The notes under the pieces: model-generated | The model's database searches: none | What the model was told of the DNA's origin: nothing | Seen by the model: only the letters and a program-made list of their open reading frames with translations | NCBI GenBank assembly: GCA_002407865.1 | Contig: DHPI01000036.1 | Location: forward strand, 1 to 8,672 | DNA: 8,672 bases | Direction: 5' to 3' | DNA from: Spirochaetia bacterium UBA5368 | Lineage (GTDB): Bacteria; Spirochaetota; UBA4802; UBA5368 | Translations under genes and position numbers: made by a program | Shown here: positions 1 to 5,467 of the stretch, one piece after another | Position numbering within the stretch: the stretch's first letter is position 1 | How the letters are laid out: each line of letters opens with the position of its first letter

Positions 1-213
1 CGGAGGTATCTGCTGTTCATGGGGGTATCCTTTTTTCAACGCTAAAATTTAGCCATTCAAGGAATACGAAACTTTCCCATGAATATTTCATATTATAACA
101 TTTGTCAATTATTTATTCACATATAGCATTATATTAACTTCTTGAGTTAGGCGTTTTTTAAAAGAAAAAGATAATGGGACAAAAAATAGTATTAATTTTA
201 AGCCCCATTATGA
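1..213. other. A+T-rich noncoding stretch before the transposase remnant
   Basis: I see no convincing gene here. The stretch is markedly richer in A and T than the metabolic genes further on. It contains a short perfect inverted repeat (GCTAAA-A-TTTAGC, 41-53). The frame of the neighbouring transposase remnant is closed by a TGA at 211-213, directly before its first recognisable residue. The region may be remnant insertion-sequence flank, but I could not identify terminal inverted repeats or a target duplication. Confidence 0.5.
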
Positions 214-684
214 GATGATACAGTGATAGAGAAGCAGGGAAAGCCGAAAAAGATAGAGGGTCTTGGTTGGCATTATTCGCATTCAAAAGGTAGAACTGTA
301 TATGGTCACTGTCTGGCGACAAGTCATTACAGGAGGGGAGATGTATCATTTCCATATGATTTTCGATTTTATCTCAATGAACGTGAACGCGTAGCATCTG
401 AATCGGGCAAAGTTTTTAAAACAAAGCCGGATATAGCATGTGAATTGATAGAGAAGTTTGAATCGTTTAGAGATGAAAAGATATATTGTTTAGTGGACAG
501 CTGGTACACTTCAGAGAAGGTAGTAAAAGCTGCAAAGAGTCGTGAATTTGAGCTTATAGGAGCGCTTAAGAGCAATAGGGTATTCCAGTTTACGGAGCAC
601 GGTAAAAAGCATAAGCTGTCAACTTATGTGAAAAACCTGAGAAACACATCCTTTGAAGAAACTGAATTAAAGGGTGAAGGACCC
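214..684 (+). pseudogene. DDE transposase remnant (IS4/IS701-like), truncated at both ends
   Basis: This is the core of a DDE-type insertion-sequence transposase. Translation from 214 starts with DDT-VIEK, which matches the first catalytic Asp block of IS4/IS701-like transposases, and continues through WHYSHSKGRTVYGHCLA. The second Asp lies in CLVDSWYTSEKVVKAA (about 487-534). The third catalytic residue (Glu) and the C-terminal part are missing. Upstream, the same frame is stopped by TGA at 211-213, so the N-terminal domain is gone. A GTG at 223 can be read as a start but falls inside the catalytic core, so it is not a real start. Transposase-like sequence ends near ELKG (about 675-684), where antisense hsdM sequence begins. 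Base composition is A+T-rich, unlike the operons downstream, as expected for a horizontally acquired element. The family assignment rests on motif recognition only. Confidence 0.75.
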
Positions 685-987
685 TATGCTGCGGATGGCA
701 AGGTTCATTTTTGCCAGCCGCCAGGTTGTCTGGTTGCTTTCCTGCCCGTAAATGGATATATCGTTGATTTTGCCCTTGTGCTCGGCCACAAATTTTTCCG
801 ATTGCACAAACATGCCGCCGGAACCGCAGCAGGGGTCGAATACGCGGCCTTTATAGGGCTCAAGCATTTCCACAAGAAGTTCAACAACACTGCGCGGCGT
901 ATAGAACTGTCCGCCCTTTTTGCCTTCGGCGAGAGCGAATTCACCGAGGAAATATTCAAATACATGGCCGAGAACATCAGTGATGGT
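685..987 (-). pseudogene. hsdM: Type I restriction-modification methylase (HsdM) internal fragment
   Basis: Read on the - strand, this 101-codon piece is clearly the core of an N6-adenine DNA methylase subunit of a type I restriction-modification system. It runs from [15 protein letters not shown] through [21 protein letters not shown] and the S-adenosylmethionine-binding motif I ([10 protein letters not shown]) to [21 protein letters not shown]. The family is usually about 500 residues. Here the N-terminal domain, the catalytic NPPF/NPPY motif and the target-recognition partners are all absent. The homology stops at AIRS on the low-coordinate side, where the transposase remnant begins, and at the palindromic repeat on the other side. 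No hsdS or hsdR lies nearby. The frame contains no stop within the homology, so the loss was by breakage rather than point decay. It cannot encode a working methylase. Recognition of the family is very secure. Confidence 0.88.
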
Positions 988-988
988 C

Positions 989-1028
989 TTCTCCCCGCGC
1001 CCTTTGGGAGAGGGCCGGGGGCGCGGGC
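989..1028. repeat. Dispersed G+C-rich palindromic repeat (PRPSPKGRG type)
   Basis: A 9-bp perfect inverted repeat, CCCGCGCCC (994-1002) and GGGCGCGGG (1019-1027), encloses TTTGGGAGAGGGCCGG. An alternative inner pairing is CTCCC with GGGAG. On the - strand it reads [13 protein letters not shown], a peptide string often seen where this class of REP-like element lands in or next to genes in various bacterial genomes. It lies exactly at the N-terminal break of the hsdM fragment. Only one copy is in the window, so its repeat nature is recalled from general experience, not shown here. Confidence 0.65.
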
Positions 1029-1258
1029 TTAAGAAATGTTCCTTATTCCGCATTTATGTTCTTACTAAAAGTCATGGCGCTTTGCCTTTCGCACCAATCC
1101 CCGGTTATGCAACGTTTTCGATGGAAACCGACAGGCGACACGCATAACGCTCTAATTCTCTTTATTTTTACCTACAGGCAAAACCATTTTTCGCTGCATT
1201 AGGACATCCTGTTTGTCAGGACTATGGGGCCTTACGCCCATAAAAATTGTGCTCTACG
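1029..1258. other. Noncoding spacer with two small hairpins
   Basis: No gene is supported here. Two adjacent hairpins occur close to the end of the - strand dehydrogenase: TCCTG/CAGGA (1207-1221, loop TTTGT) and TATGGG/CCCATA (1223-1242, 8-nt loop). Neither is followed by a T-run in the - strand direction, so they are at best weak or factor-dependent terminators for the gene ending at 1259. The rest shows no recognisable motif. Confidence 0.45.
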
Positions 1259-2383
1259 CTAAAGTTGCGAGGCAATGACCATCCGCTGAACGTTTGACGA
1301 ACCATCAATCGAAATCAAAAGCTGGGCGTCGTTGAATATTTTACGCAACTCGGAATCACCCGAGAAACCGCGATAGCCGAGCATCTCCAGGCCGAATTCG
1401 GCGGCATCGCGCAGCGTTTCACTGGCGTACAGCTTGGCCATCGACGCCTCCATGCTAAATTCGGCTCCTTCGTCGATACGCGAAAGGGCGTCTCGGTAGA
1501 GCAGTTTCGCCGCCCGTATCCGTGTGGCGATATCTGCAAGCCTGAACGAAACGCCCTGAAACGAGAAAAGCTCTTTTCCGAACTGCGACCTCCCCTTCGT
1601 ATACGCCGCCGTGATGTCGAGCGCCCTCCGGGCGGCGCCGGTACACGCCGCCGCGACGAGCGGGCGCCCCTTGTCGAAGGTCTCCATCACCAGAAAGTAC
1701 CCGCTTCCATTTTCACCGAGAATGTTTTCTTTCGGAATATGCACATCCCTGAATCTGACACTGCCAATAACGCTCTGGTTGAATCCGAAGTCGAATCGTG
1801 AATTATCGCAATCGACGCCGGGCAGCGACGCGTCAACCACAAATGCGTTGAGGGCCGCTCTCCCCGCCGCCGGGTTCGTCGAGGCGATGACGATGAAATA
1901 ATCGGCTATGGCGCTGTTGATGACCACGCTCTTCTCGCCGCTGATGATATAGCTATCGTCCGATTCTCTTGCCTCGCACGTGATTCCCGAAATATCGGAA
2001 CCGGCCGCTTCTTCGGTAAGGCAAAAGCCGAACACTTTTTTCCCGTCTGCGATAGCGTCAAGATACACGTCGCGCTGTTTCTCCGTCGCGGCTATCTTGA
2101 TAAGCTCCGCACAGTGCACCGTGGTAAGCAGCGCCGGCATAAATCCAATACCGTAATAGCTCAACTCCTCGCATATGATGCCCGCGGTAAGGTAATCATC
2201 TCCCCTGCCGCCGTGATCGCGCGGAATAAGCATCGCCTGATATTTCTCTGCGGCATGCTCGTTGTAAAGCCGCCGCGTAATCGCGCCGTCGCCATCGCGA
2301 TCGGATGCGGCAAACCCTAATCGTGAGACGAAATCGCGCACCCGTAGCAGTTCTTCTTTTTGGGATTCCGTGCGCCTGATCAT
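1259..2383 (-). CDS. Acyl-CoA dehydrogenase with Asp at the canonical catalytic Glu position
   Basis: This is a cytoplasmic flavoprotein of the acyl-CoA dehydrogenase family, about 374 residues, a typical length. It should oxidise an acyl-CoA to the 2-enoyl-CoA using FAD and ETF. Recognisable parts in order are an N-terminal helical domain (PRDHGGRGDDYLTAGIICEEL), the beta-domain (CLTEEAAGSDISG, YIISGEKSVV), and the C-terminal helical domain (ENILGENGSGYF, FDKGRPLVAAACTGAARRALD, GRSQFGKELFSFQ, EMLGYRGFSGDSELRKIFNDA). The terminal motif normally reading YEGT is IDGSSNVQR, placing Asp360 (codon 1304-1306) where the catalytic Glu of MCAD sits. Helix G follows the MCAD pattern and offers no replacement Glu. 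I chose the ATG at 2383 because its first base overlaps the regulator's stop (TAATG) and a GGAGG lies 11 nt upstream; an in-frame ATG at 2401 lacks a ribosome-binding site. It forms an operon with the XRE regulator. Substrate unknown. Confidence 0.9.
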   Translation of the reverse strand: MIRRTESQKEELLRVRDFVSRLGFAASDRDGDGAITRRLYNEHAAEKYQAMLIPRDHGGRGDDYLTAGIICEELSYYGIGFMPALLTTVHCAELIKIAATEKQRDVYLDAIADGKKVFGFCLTEEAAGSDISGITCEARESDDSYIISGEKSVVINSAIADYFIVIASTNPAAGRAALNAFVVDASLPGVDCDNSRFDFGFNQSVIGSVRFRDVHIPKENILGENGSGYFLVMETFDKGRPLVAAACTGAARRALDITAAYTKGRSQFGKELFSFQGVSFRLADIATRIRAAKLLYRDALSRIDEGAEFSMEASMAKLYASETLRDAAEFGLEMLGYRGFSGDSELRKIFNDAQLLISIDGSSNVQRMVIASQL

Positions 2384-2736
2384 TACTTTTTCTGCCTCCA
2401 TTCTAGATAGTTCAGAAAATCAATGAGAAGCTGCATGCTTTCTTCATTGAGGAGATGAATCCGTTCAGCGACGGCATGTTCTGTGCGCTCACGGTCTGCG
2501 GGAGCAACGCTATCCTCTTCCCGGAATCCGTCTTCCTGAGATATAAAAAAGTTCACGTTCTTGTCGAGTACCCTCGCGACCATCTGGATATGATTAAGGT
2601 ACAGGCGTCTCTTGCCAAGCTCGTAATTCGAAAGGGCAGCCTGAGTAATCCCCAGCCGCTCGGCAAGGTCGGCCTGGGTCATTCCCTTCTCCTCGCGGGC
2701 CAACTGGATTTTTTTCCCAATTTCCTTGAATCCCAT
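2383..2736 (-). CDS. XRE (Cro/CI-type) helix-turn-helix transcriptional regulator
   Basis: A 117-residue DNA-binding protein. Residues about 6-61 form a Cro/CI-type helix-turn-helix domain, with REEKGMTQADLAERLGITQ as the first helices and QAALSNYELGKRRLYLNHI as recognition helix and follow-on, ending at VLDKNVNFFI. The remaining roughly 55 residues are charged and helical (ERTEHAVAERIHLLNEE, LLIDFLNYLEWRQKK), possibly a dimerisation or sensing tail, without a domain I can name. The start at 2736 has a weak AGGA about 9 nt upstream. The stop overlaps the start of the acyl-CoA dehydrogenase (TAATG), so the two are probably translationally coupled. The gene is divergent from the CoA-transferase/dehydrogenase operon, the usual arrangement for a local regulator. 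I infer that it controls both transcripts through the repeats in the intergenic region. Whether it represses or activates, and its effector, cannot be seen. Confidence 0.9.
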   Translation of the reverse strand: MGFKEIGKKIQLAREEKGMTQADLAERLGITQAALSNYELGKRRLYLNHIQMVARVLDKNVNFFISQEDGFREEDSVAPADRERTEHAVAERIHLLNEESMQLLIDFLNYLEWRQKK

Positions 2737-2793
2737 ATATCCAAATCCTGTGATGTAATCGGCGTATGGTGGTCTTTCAGTGTAAAAACTTCA

Positions 2794-2820
2794 ATTATAT
2801 TTTACAATCAGATATTACAA
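2794..2820 (-). promoter_or_regulatory. Possible promoter for the regulator-dehydrogenase operon
   Basis: On the - strand, TATAAT (2794-2799) is preceded by TTGTAA (2815-2820) with a 15-bp spacer, shorter than the ideal 17. It lies about 58 bp upstream of the regulator start. A 7-bp inverted repeat, TGTAAAA (2781-2787) and TTTTACA (2800-2806), flanks the -10 and could be an operator. The region is very A+T-rich, so chance matches are likely. Confidence 0.4.
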
Positions 2821-2858
2821 CTTTCTGTTATATTTATATAAAATCCCGTAATATTTTC

Positions 2859-2888
2859 TTGACACTCTATAACAATATTTAATATATT
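2859..2888 (+). promoter_or_regulatory. Sigma-70-type promoter for the + strand operon
   Basis: A perfect -35 box TTGACA (2859-2864) is followed after 18 bp by TATATT (2883-2888). It lies roughly 100 bp upstream of the first good ribosome-binding site (2979-2984) and overlaps the TATAACA repeats, so a protein bound there would cover the promoter. It is the best promoter match in the window and is oriented toward the CoA-transferase/dehydrogenase operon. Confidence 0.6.
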
Positions 2889-2904
2889 ATAACATATTGT
2901 TATA
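2868..2904. promoter_or_regulatory. Putative operator: TATAACA direct repeats and inverted repeat
   Basis: TATAACAATAT (2868-2878) and ATATTGTTATA (2894-2904) form a perfect 11-bp inverted repeat. A second TATAACA at 2888-2894 is exactly 20 bp (two helical turns) from the first, and pairs with TGTTATA at 2898-2904 as a compact 7-3-7 palindrome. One more TGTTATA lies at 2826-2832 with a near-match TATTACA at 2813-2819. The cluster overlaps the -10 region of the + promoter. I infer binding by the divergent XRE regulator. The surrounding A+T richness is the main reason for caution. Confidence 0.5.
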
Positions 2905-2932
2905 CGCAATGTTTCTTGACGTTACTTCGCTT

Positions 2933-2967
2933 GGGAAAAACCGCGTACGCGGCGTATTCCCGGTTTT
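2933..2967 (+). promoter_or_regulatory. Leader hairpin in the 5' untranslated region
   Basis: CCGCGTACGCGG (2941-2952) is a perfect 12-bp palindrome, enclosed by GGGAA (2933-2937) and TTCCC (2957-2961). An alternative pairing is AAAACCG (2937-2943) with CGGTTTT (2961-2967). If the promoter at 2859 is used, this lies in the mRNA leader. It could influence stability or translation, or be a binding site. It matches no riboswitch class I know. Confidence 0.3.
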
Positions 2968-2989
2968 CATACCATCTGTGGAGGACACC

Positions 2990-3035
2990 ATGGGTAAGTT
3001 CAAGTACAATCAGGAAGCCCCCAAAAAACCTTACC
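2990..3035 (+). pseudogene. Orphan translation start joined to a CoA-transferase remnant
   Basis: An ATG at 2990 follows a good ribosome-binding site (TGGAGGAC, 2979-2984) and opens with MGKFKYNQEAPKKPYP. This does not resemble the N-terminus of CoA-transferase B subunits, and I do not recognise it. The same frame stays open to 5419. It may be the surviving start of a lost gene, brought next to the CoA-transferase remnant by an internal deletion. Confidence 0.35.
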
Positions 3036-3481
3036 CTCATGTACGGCAATGTCAACACCCATATGATCGGCGCGGACTTCAACAATCCCGATATCCGCCT
3101 CACTGGCTCGGGGGCAATAACGATCTCTCGCCGCTCTGCCGCACCATGATCCTCGCTGGGCTTCAGTTTCCGCAGAAGTTTGTACGGGAGGTCGACTTCA
3201 TAACATCGCCCGTCCATCTTAGCGTCGGGGATTGGAGGAAGAAAGCGGGACTTCCCAGCCCGGGGCCAGCCGTTGTGATTTCGCGGGCCGCAGTATTCGA
3301 CTTCGGGCCGGCACCCAGGCGGATGCGCATTAAATCGCTGCACCCGGGCGTCTCATTTGAGCTGCGTCAGCTTGCCTGCGGATTCGAGCTTGTTCAGCCC
3401 GGCAGCGAGATTCCCGTGACGGAAATGCCATTGCCCGAAATACTTGAGATCATTCGAAACGAAGTCGATCCGAAGGGGTAT
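3033..3481 (+). pseudogene. Decayed CoA-transferase subunit B (GctB/IpdB type), frameshifted
   Basis: This is the C-terminal half of a glutaconate/3-oxoacid CoA-transferase B-type subunit (family about 260 residues). The early part lies in one frame (LMYGNVNTHMIG, NNPDIRLTGSG, 3036-3113) and the rest in the next (NNDLSPLCRTM, FVREVDFITSP, WRKKAGLP, AVVISRAAVFDFGPAPRRM, SLHPGVSFEL, GFELV, EIIRNEVDPKG, to about 3481). Together they match the family order YGNxNxxxIG, RLPGSGGxND, KVDFITSP, AGLP, AVFDF, SVHPGV. The frame change falls in a run of five G (3110-3114); a sixth G would restore GSGGNN. The N-terminal half and the A subunit are missing. It cannot make a working transferase. It is followed directly by the dehydrogenase at 3560 and suggests the operon once carried a second CoA-transferase. 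Base composition matches the operon, so decay looks recent. Confidence 0.8.
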
Positions 3482-3559
3482 TTACCGGCATACCCGGCAT
3501 GTGACGCAGTCAGCGGCCGGAAACCAGGCGTATATGCGCCATTGAAACGGAGGAACACA

Positions 3560-5419
3560 ATGAGTTTGATTACAGACCGACGCGATCAGGATTTTGTACT
3601 GTACGAAATGTTAAAAATTCAGGAGCTGTTCAATACCCCGAAGTTCAGCGACTATTCGCGCGACATGTTCGAAATGACCCTTGATCTCGCCCAGACAATC
3701 GGCGAAGAAGAGATGCTCCCGCGCTACATGCAGGGAGACCGCGAGGGCGCCCGCCTGGAAAACGGACAGGCGAAGGTTCCCGCCTGCTTTCACGAGCTGC
3801 AGAAGATCATCGTCGAAGGGGGATGGTTTACCATTGCCGAGTCAACTGATGTCGGCGGCCAGGGGTTCCCCTATGTGGTCGCCACCGCCGCCCAGGAGAA
3901 TTTCATCTTTCACATGGGGTTTTACATGTACGGCGGGGCCGGCATCGGCGCGGCGCATCTGATTCAGGAATTCGGATCTGAAAAGCAGAAACGCAAATAC
4001 ATGGATAAGATGTTCGAGAGCCGCTGGGGGGGCACCATGGTGCTCACTGAGCCCGAGGCGGGCTCAGATGTCGGCAACCTTAAAGCGAAGGCCGTGCGCC
4101 AGAGCGACGGAAGCTTTCGCATCTTCGGCTCTAAAATATTCATCTCGGGCGGCGATTCCGATCTCTTCGAGAACATCGTACATCCCGTTCTCGCACGCAT
4201 TGAAGGCGATCCGCCGGGAACTGCGGGCATCTCCATATTCCTGGTTCCCAAGTACCTGGTGAACGACGACGGCACACTCGGCCGGCGGAACGATTATACC
4301 GTCACCGGCATAGAGCACAAGATGGGGCTTAAAGGAAACGCGACCTGCGCCATGAGCTTCGGCGACAACGGCGAATGCTACGGGGAGCTTCTCGGTGAAG
4401 AGCGGCAGGGCATGAAAATCATGTTCAACATGATGAATGAGGAGCGCATTAACATGGGACTGCAGGGATTAGGGACATCATCCGCGGCATACCTTCACGC
4501 CCTGAACTACGCGAAGGAACGGCTGCAGGGCGCCGACCTCGCGAACATGCAAAATCCTTCCGCGCCGCGGGTGCCCATCATCCGGCATCCCGACGTACGT
4601 CGCATGCTCCTGTGGATGAAGAGCCACGTGGAGGGGATGCGGGCGCTTGTGTACCTGTGCGCACTCGCCATCGACAGAAAACACGCCTCGGAAGGCGAAG
4701 AAGCGGCAAAGTGGCACGGCATTATGGAGCTCATCGTGCCCATCACGAAGGCGTTCTGCACCGACATCGGTTTTAAAATCACCGAGCTTGCGGTTCAGGT
4801 CTACGGCGGGTACGGCTACTGTCAGGATTATCCCGTTGAACAGTTTATGCGCGATCTCAAGATCGGATCGATCTATGAAGGAACGAACGGCATTCAGGCG
4901 CTCGACCTTGTGGGCAGAAAGCTGTCACAGAAAAAGGGCGCAAATTTTATGAATTTCCTCGGCGAAATGAACAAAACTATCGCCGAATATAAAAATCTCG
5001 AAGGGCTGACGGACCTGGCGGCGGACGTCGAGAAATCGGCAGGCCTCCTCGCCGACATGGGAATGTTCTTTTTTCAGTGCGGCAAAGAAGGGAAATTCAT
5101 GGTGCCGATCGTGCACGCCTACCCCTTTCTCATGCTTATGGGAAAGATCATCACAGGATGGCTTCTGCTATGGCAGGCCGGTATCGCACGGCAAAAGCTG
5201 AACGCGCTTTTCGCCGAACACGGCATTGACAGCTCGGATAAAAAAGCGCTGAAAGAGTTCCTCGCACAGAGCAGGGACGGCGCGTTTTATCAGGGCAAGC
5301 TGCACACCGCTCGTTTTTATATTATCAACGTCCTTCCCGAGGTGTACGCCACCGCGCAATCGATTAAAAGCGGCGATCTTACACCGCTGGCGATCATGGA
5401 CGAGAGCTTTGCTTCATAA
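3560..5419 (+). CDS. Large acyl-CoA dehydrogenase, FadE5/DmdC-like, with extra C-terminal domain
   Basis: A 619-residue flavoenzyme of the long acyl-CoA dehydrogenase group that includes FadE5 and 3-methylmercaptopropionyl-CoA dehydrogenase (DmdC). Features in order are an N-terminal extension and helical domain (to about 155), the beta-domain with MVLTEPEAGSDVGNL (E164-D170) and IFGSKIFISGGD, MGLKGNATCAMSF, then the helical domain with VYGGYGYCQDYPVEQ and IYEGTNGIQA. Glu440 of YEGT is at the canonical catalytic-base position; Glu295 (NEERINMG) falls where isovaleryl-CoA dehydrogenase has its base. Residues about 465-619 are the extra C-terminal domain of this group (AYPFLMLMGKIITGWLLLWQA). 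The start at 3560 has GGAGG (3549-3553) 6 nt upstream and gives a normal N-terminus; the frame is open further upstream to 2897, but that part encodes CoA-transferase debris. The CoA-transferase gene follows after 48 bp. The product acts in the cytoplasm on an unidentified acyl-CoA. Confidence 0.92.
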   Translation: MSLITDRRDQDFVLYEMLKIQELFNTPKFSDYSRDMFEMTLDLAQTIGEEEMLPRYMQGDREGARLENGQAKVPACFHELQKIIVEGGWFTIAESTDVGGQGFPYVVATAAQENFIFHMGFYMYGGAGIGAAHLIQEFGSEKQKRKYMDKMFESRWGGTMVLTEPEAGSDVGNLKAKAVRQSDGSFRIFGSKIFISGGDSDLFENIVHPVLARIEGDPPGTAGISIFLVPKYLVNDDGTLGRRNDYTVTGIEHKMGLKGNATCAMSFGDNGECYGELLGEERQGMKIMFNMMNEERINMGLQGLGTSSAAYLHALNYAKERLQGADLANMQNPSAPRVPIIRHPDVRRMLLWMKSHVEGMRALVYLCALAIDRKHASEGEEAAKWHGIMELIVPITKAFCTDIGFKITELAVQVYGGYGYCQDYPVEQFMRDLKIGSIYEGTNGIQALDLVGRKLSQKKGANFMNFLGEMNKTIAEYKNLEGLTDLAADVEKSAGLLADMGMFFFQCGKEGKFMVPIVHAYPFLMLMGKIITGWLLLWQAGIARQKLNALFAEHGIDSSDKKALKEFLAQSRDGAFYQGKLHTARFYIINVLPEVYATAQSIKSGDLTPLAIMDESFAS

Positions 5420-5452
5420 CGGATTCCAGAATATAGGCAATTTACATTTACA

Positions 5453-5460
5453 GAAAGGAG
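5453..5460 (+). promoter_or_regulatory. Strong ribosome-binding site of the CoA-transferase
   Basis: AAAGGAGG lies 7 nt before the ATG at 5468. It is the best Shine-Dalgarno match in the window and fixes the start, suggesting this is the most strongly translated gene of the operon. Confidence 0.75.
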
Positions 5461-5467
5461 GAAAACA

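Noticed and set aside
41..53. Short palindrome GCTAAA-A-TTTAGC as an insertion-sequence end or operator
   Set aside because: It is too short for an A+T-rich region. No partner repeat or target duplication was found.
685..987. A working restriction-modification or novel defence system
   Set aside because: Only a 101-codon internal piece of HsdM is present, without the catalytic NPPF/NPPY motif, hsdS or hsdR, so it is debris.
223..1032. A 269-codon open frame on the + strand as a single hypothetical protein
   Set aside because: The first part is transposase in the sense direction, and from about 685 it is the exact complement of hsdM followed by the palindromic repeat. It is a chimera without a real start.
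920..1147. Small + frame containing [14 protein letters not shown]
   Set aside because: This is the translated palindromic repeat plus spacer and antisense hsdM. There is no ribosome-binding site or recognisable domain.
2455..2841. 128-codon + frame opposite the XRE regulator
   Set aside because: It is antisense to a clear helix-turn-helix gene, has no domain, and runs through the promoter region.
2900..3343. 147-codon - frame opposite the CoA-transferase remnant
   Set aside because: The + strand shows unmistakable GctB/IpdB motifs. The - frame has no recognisable content.
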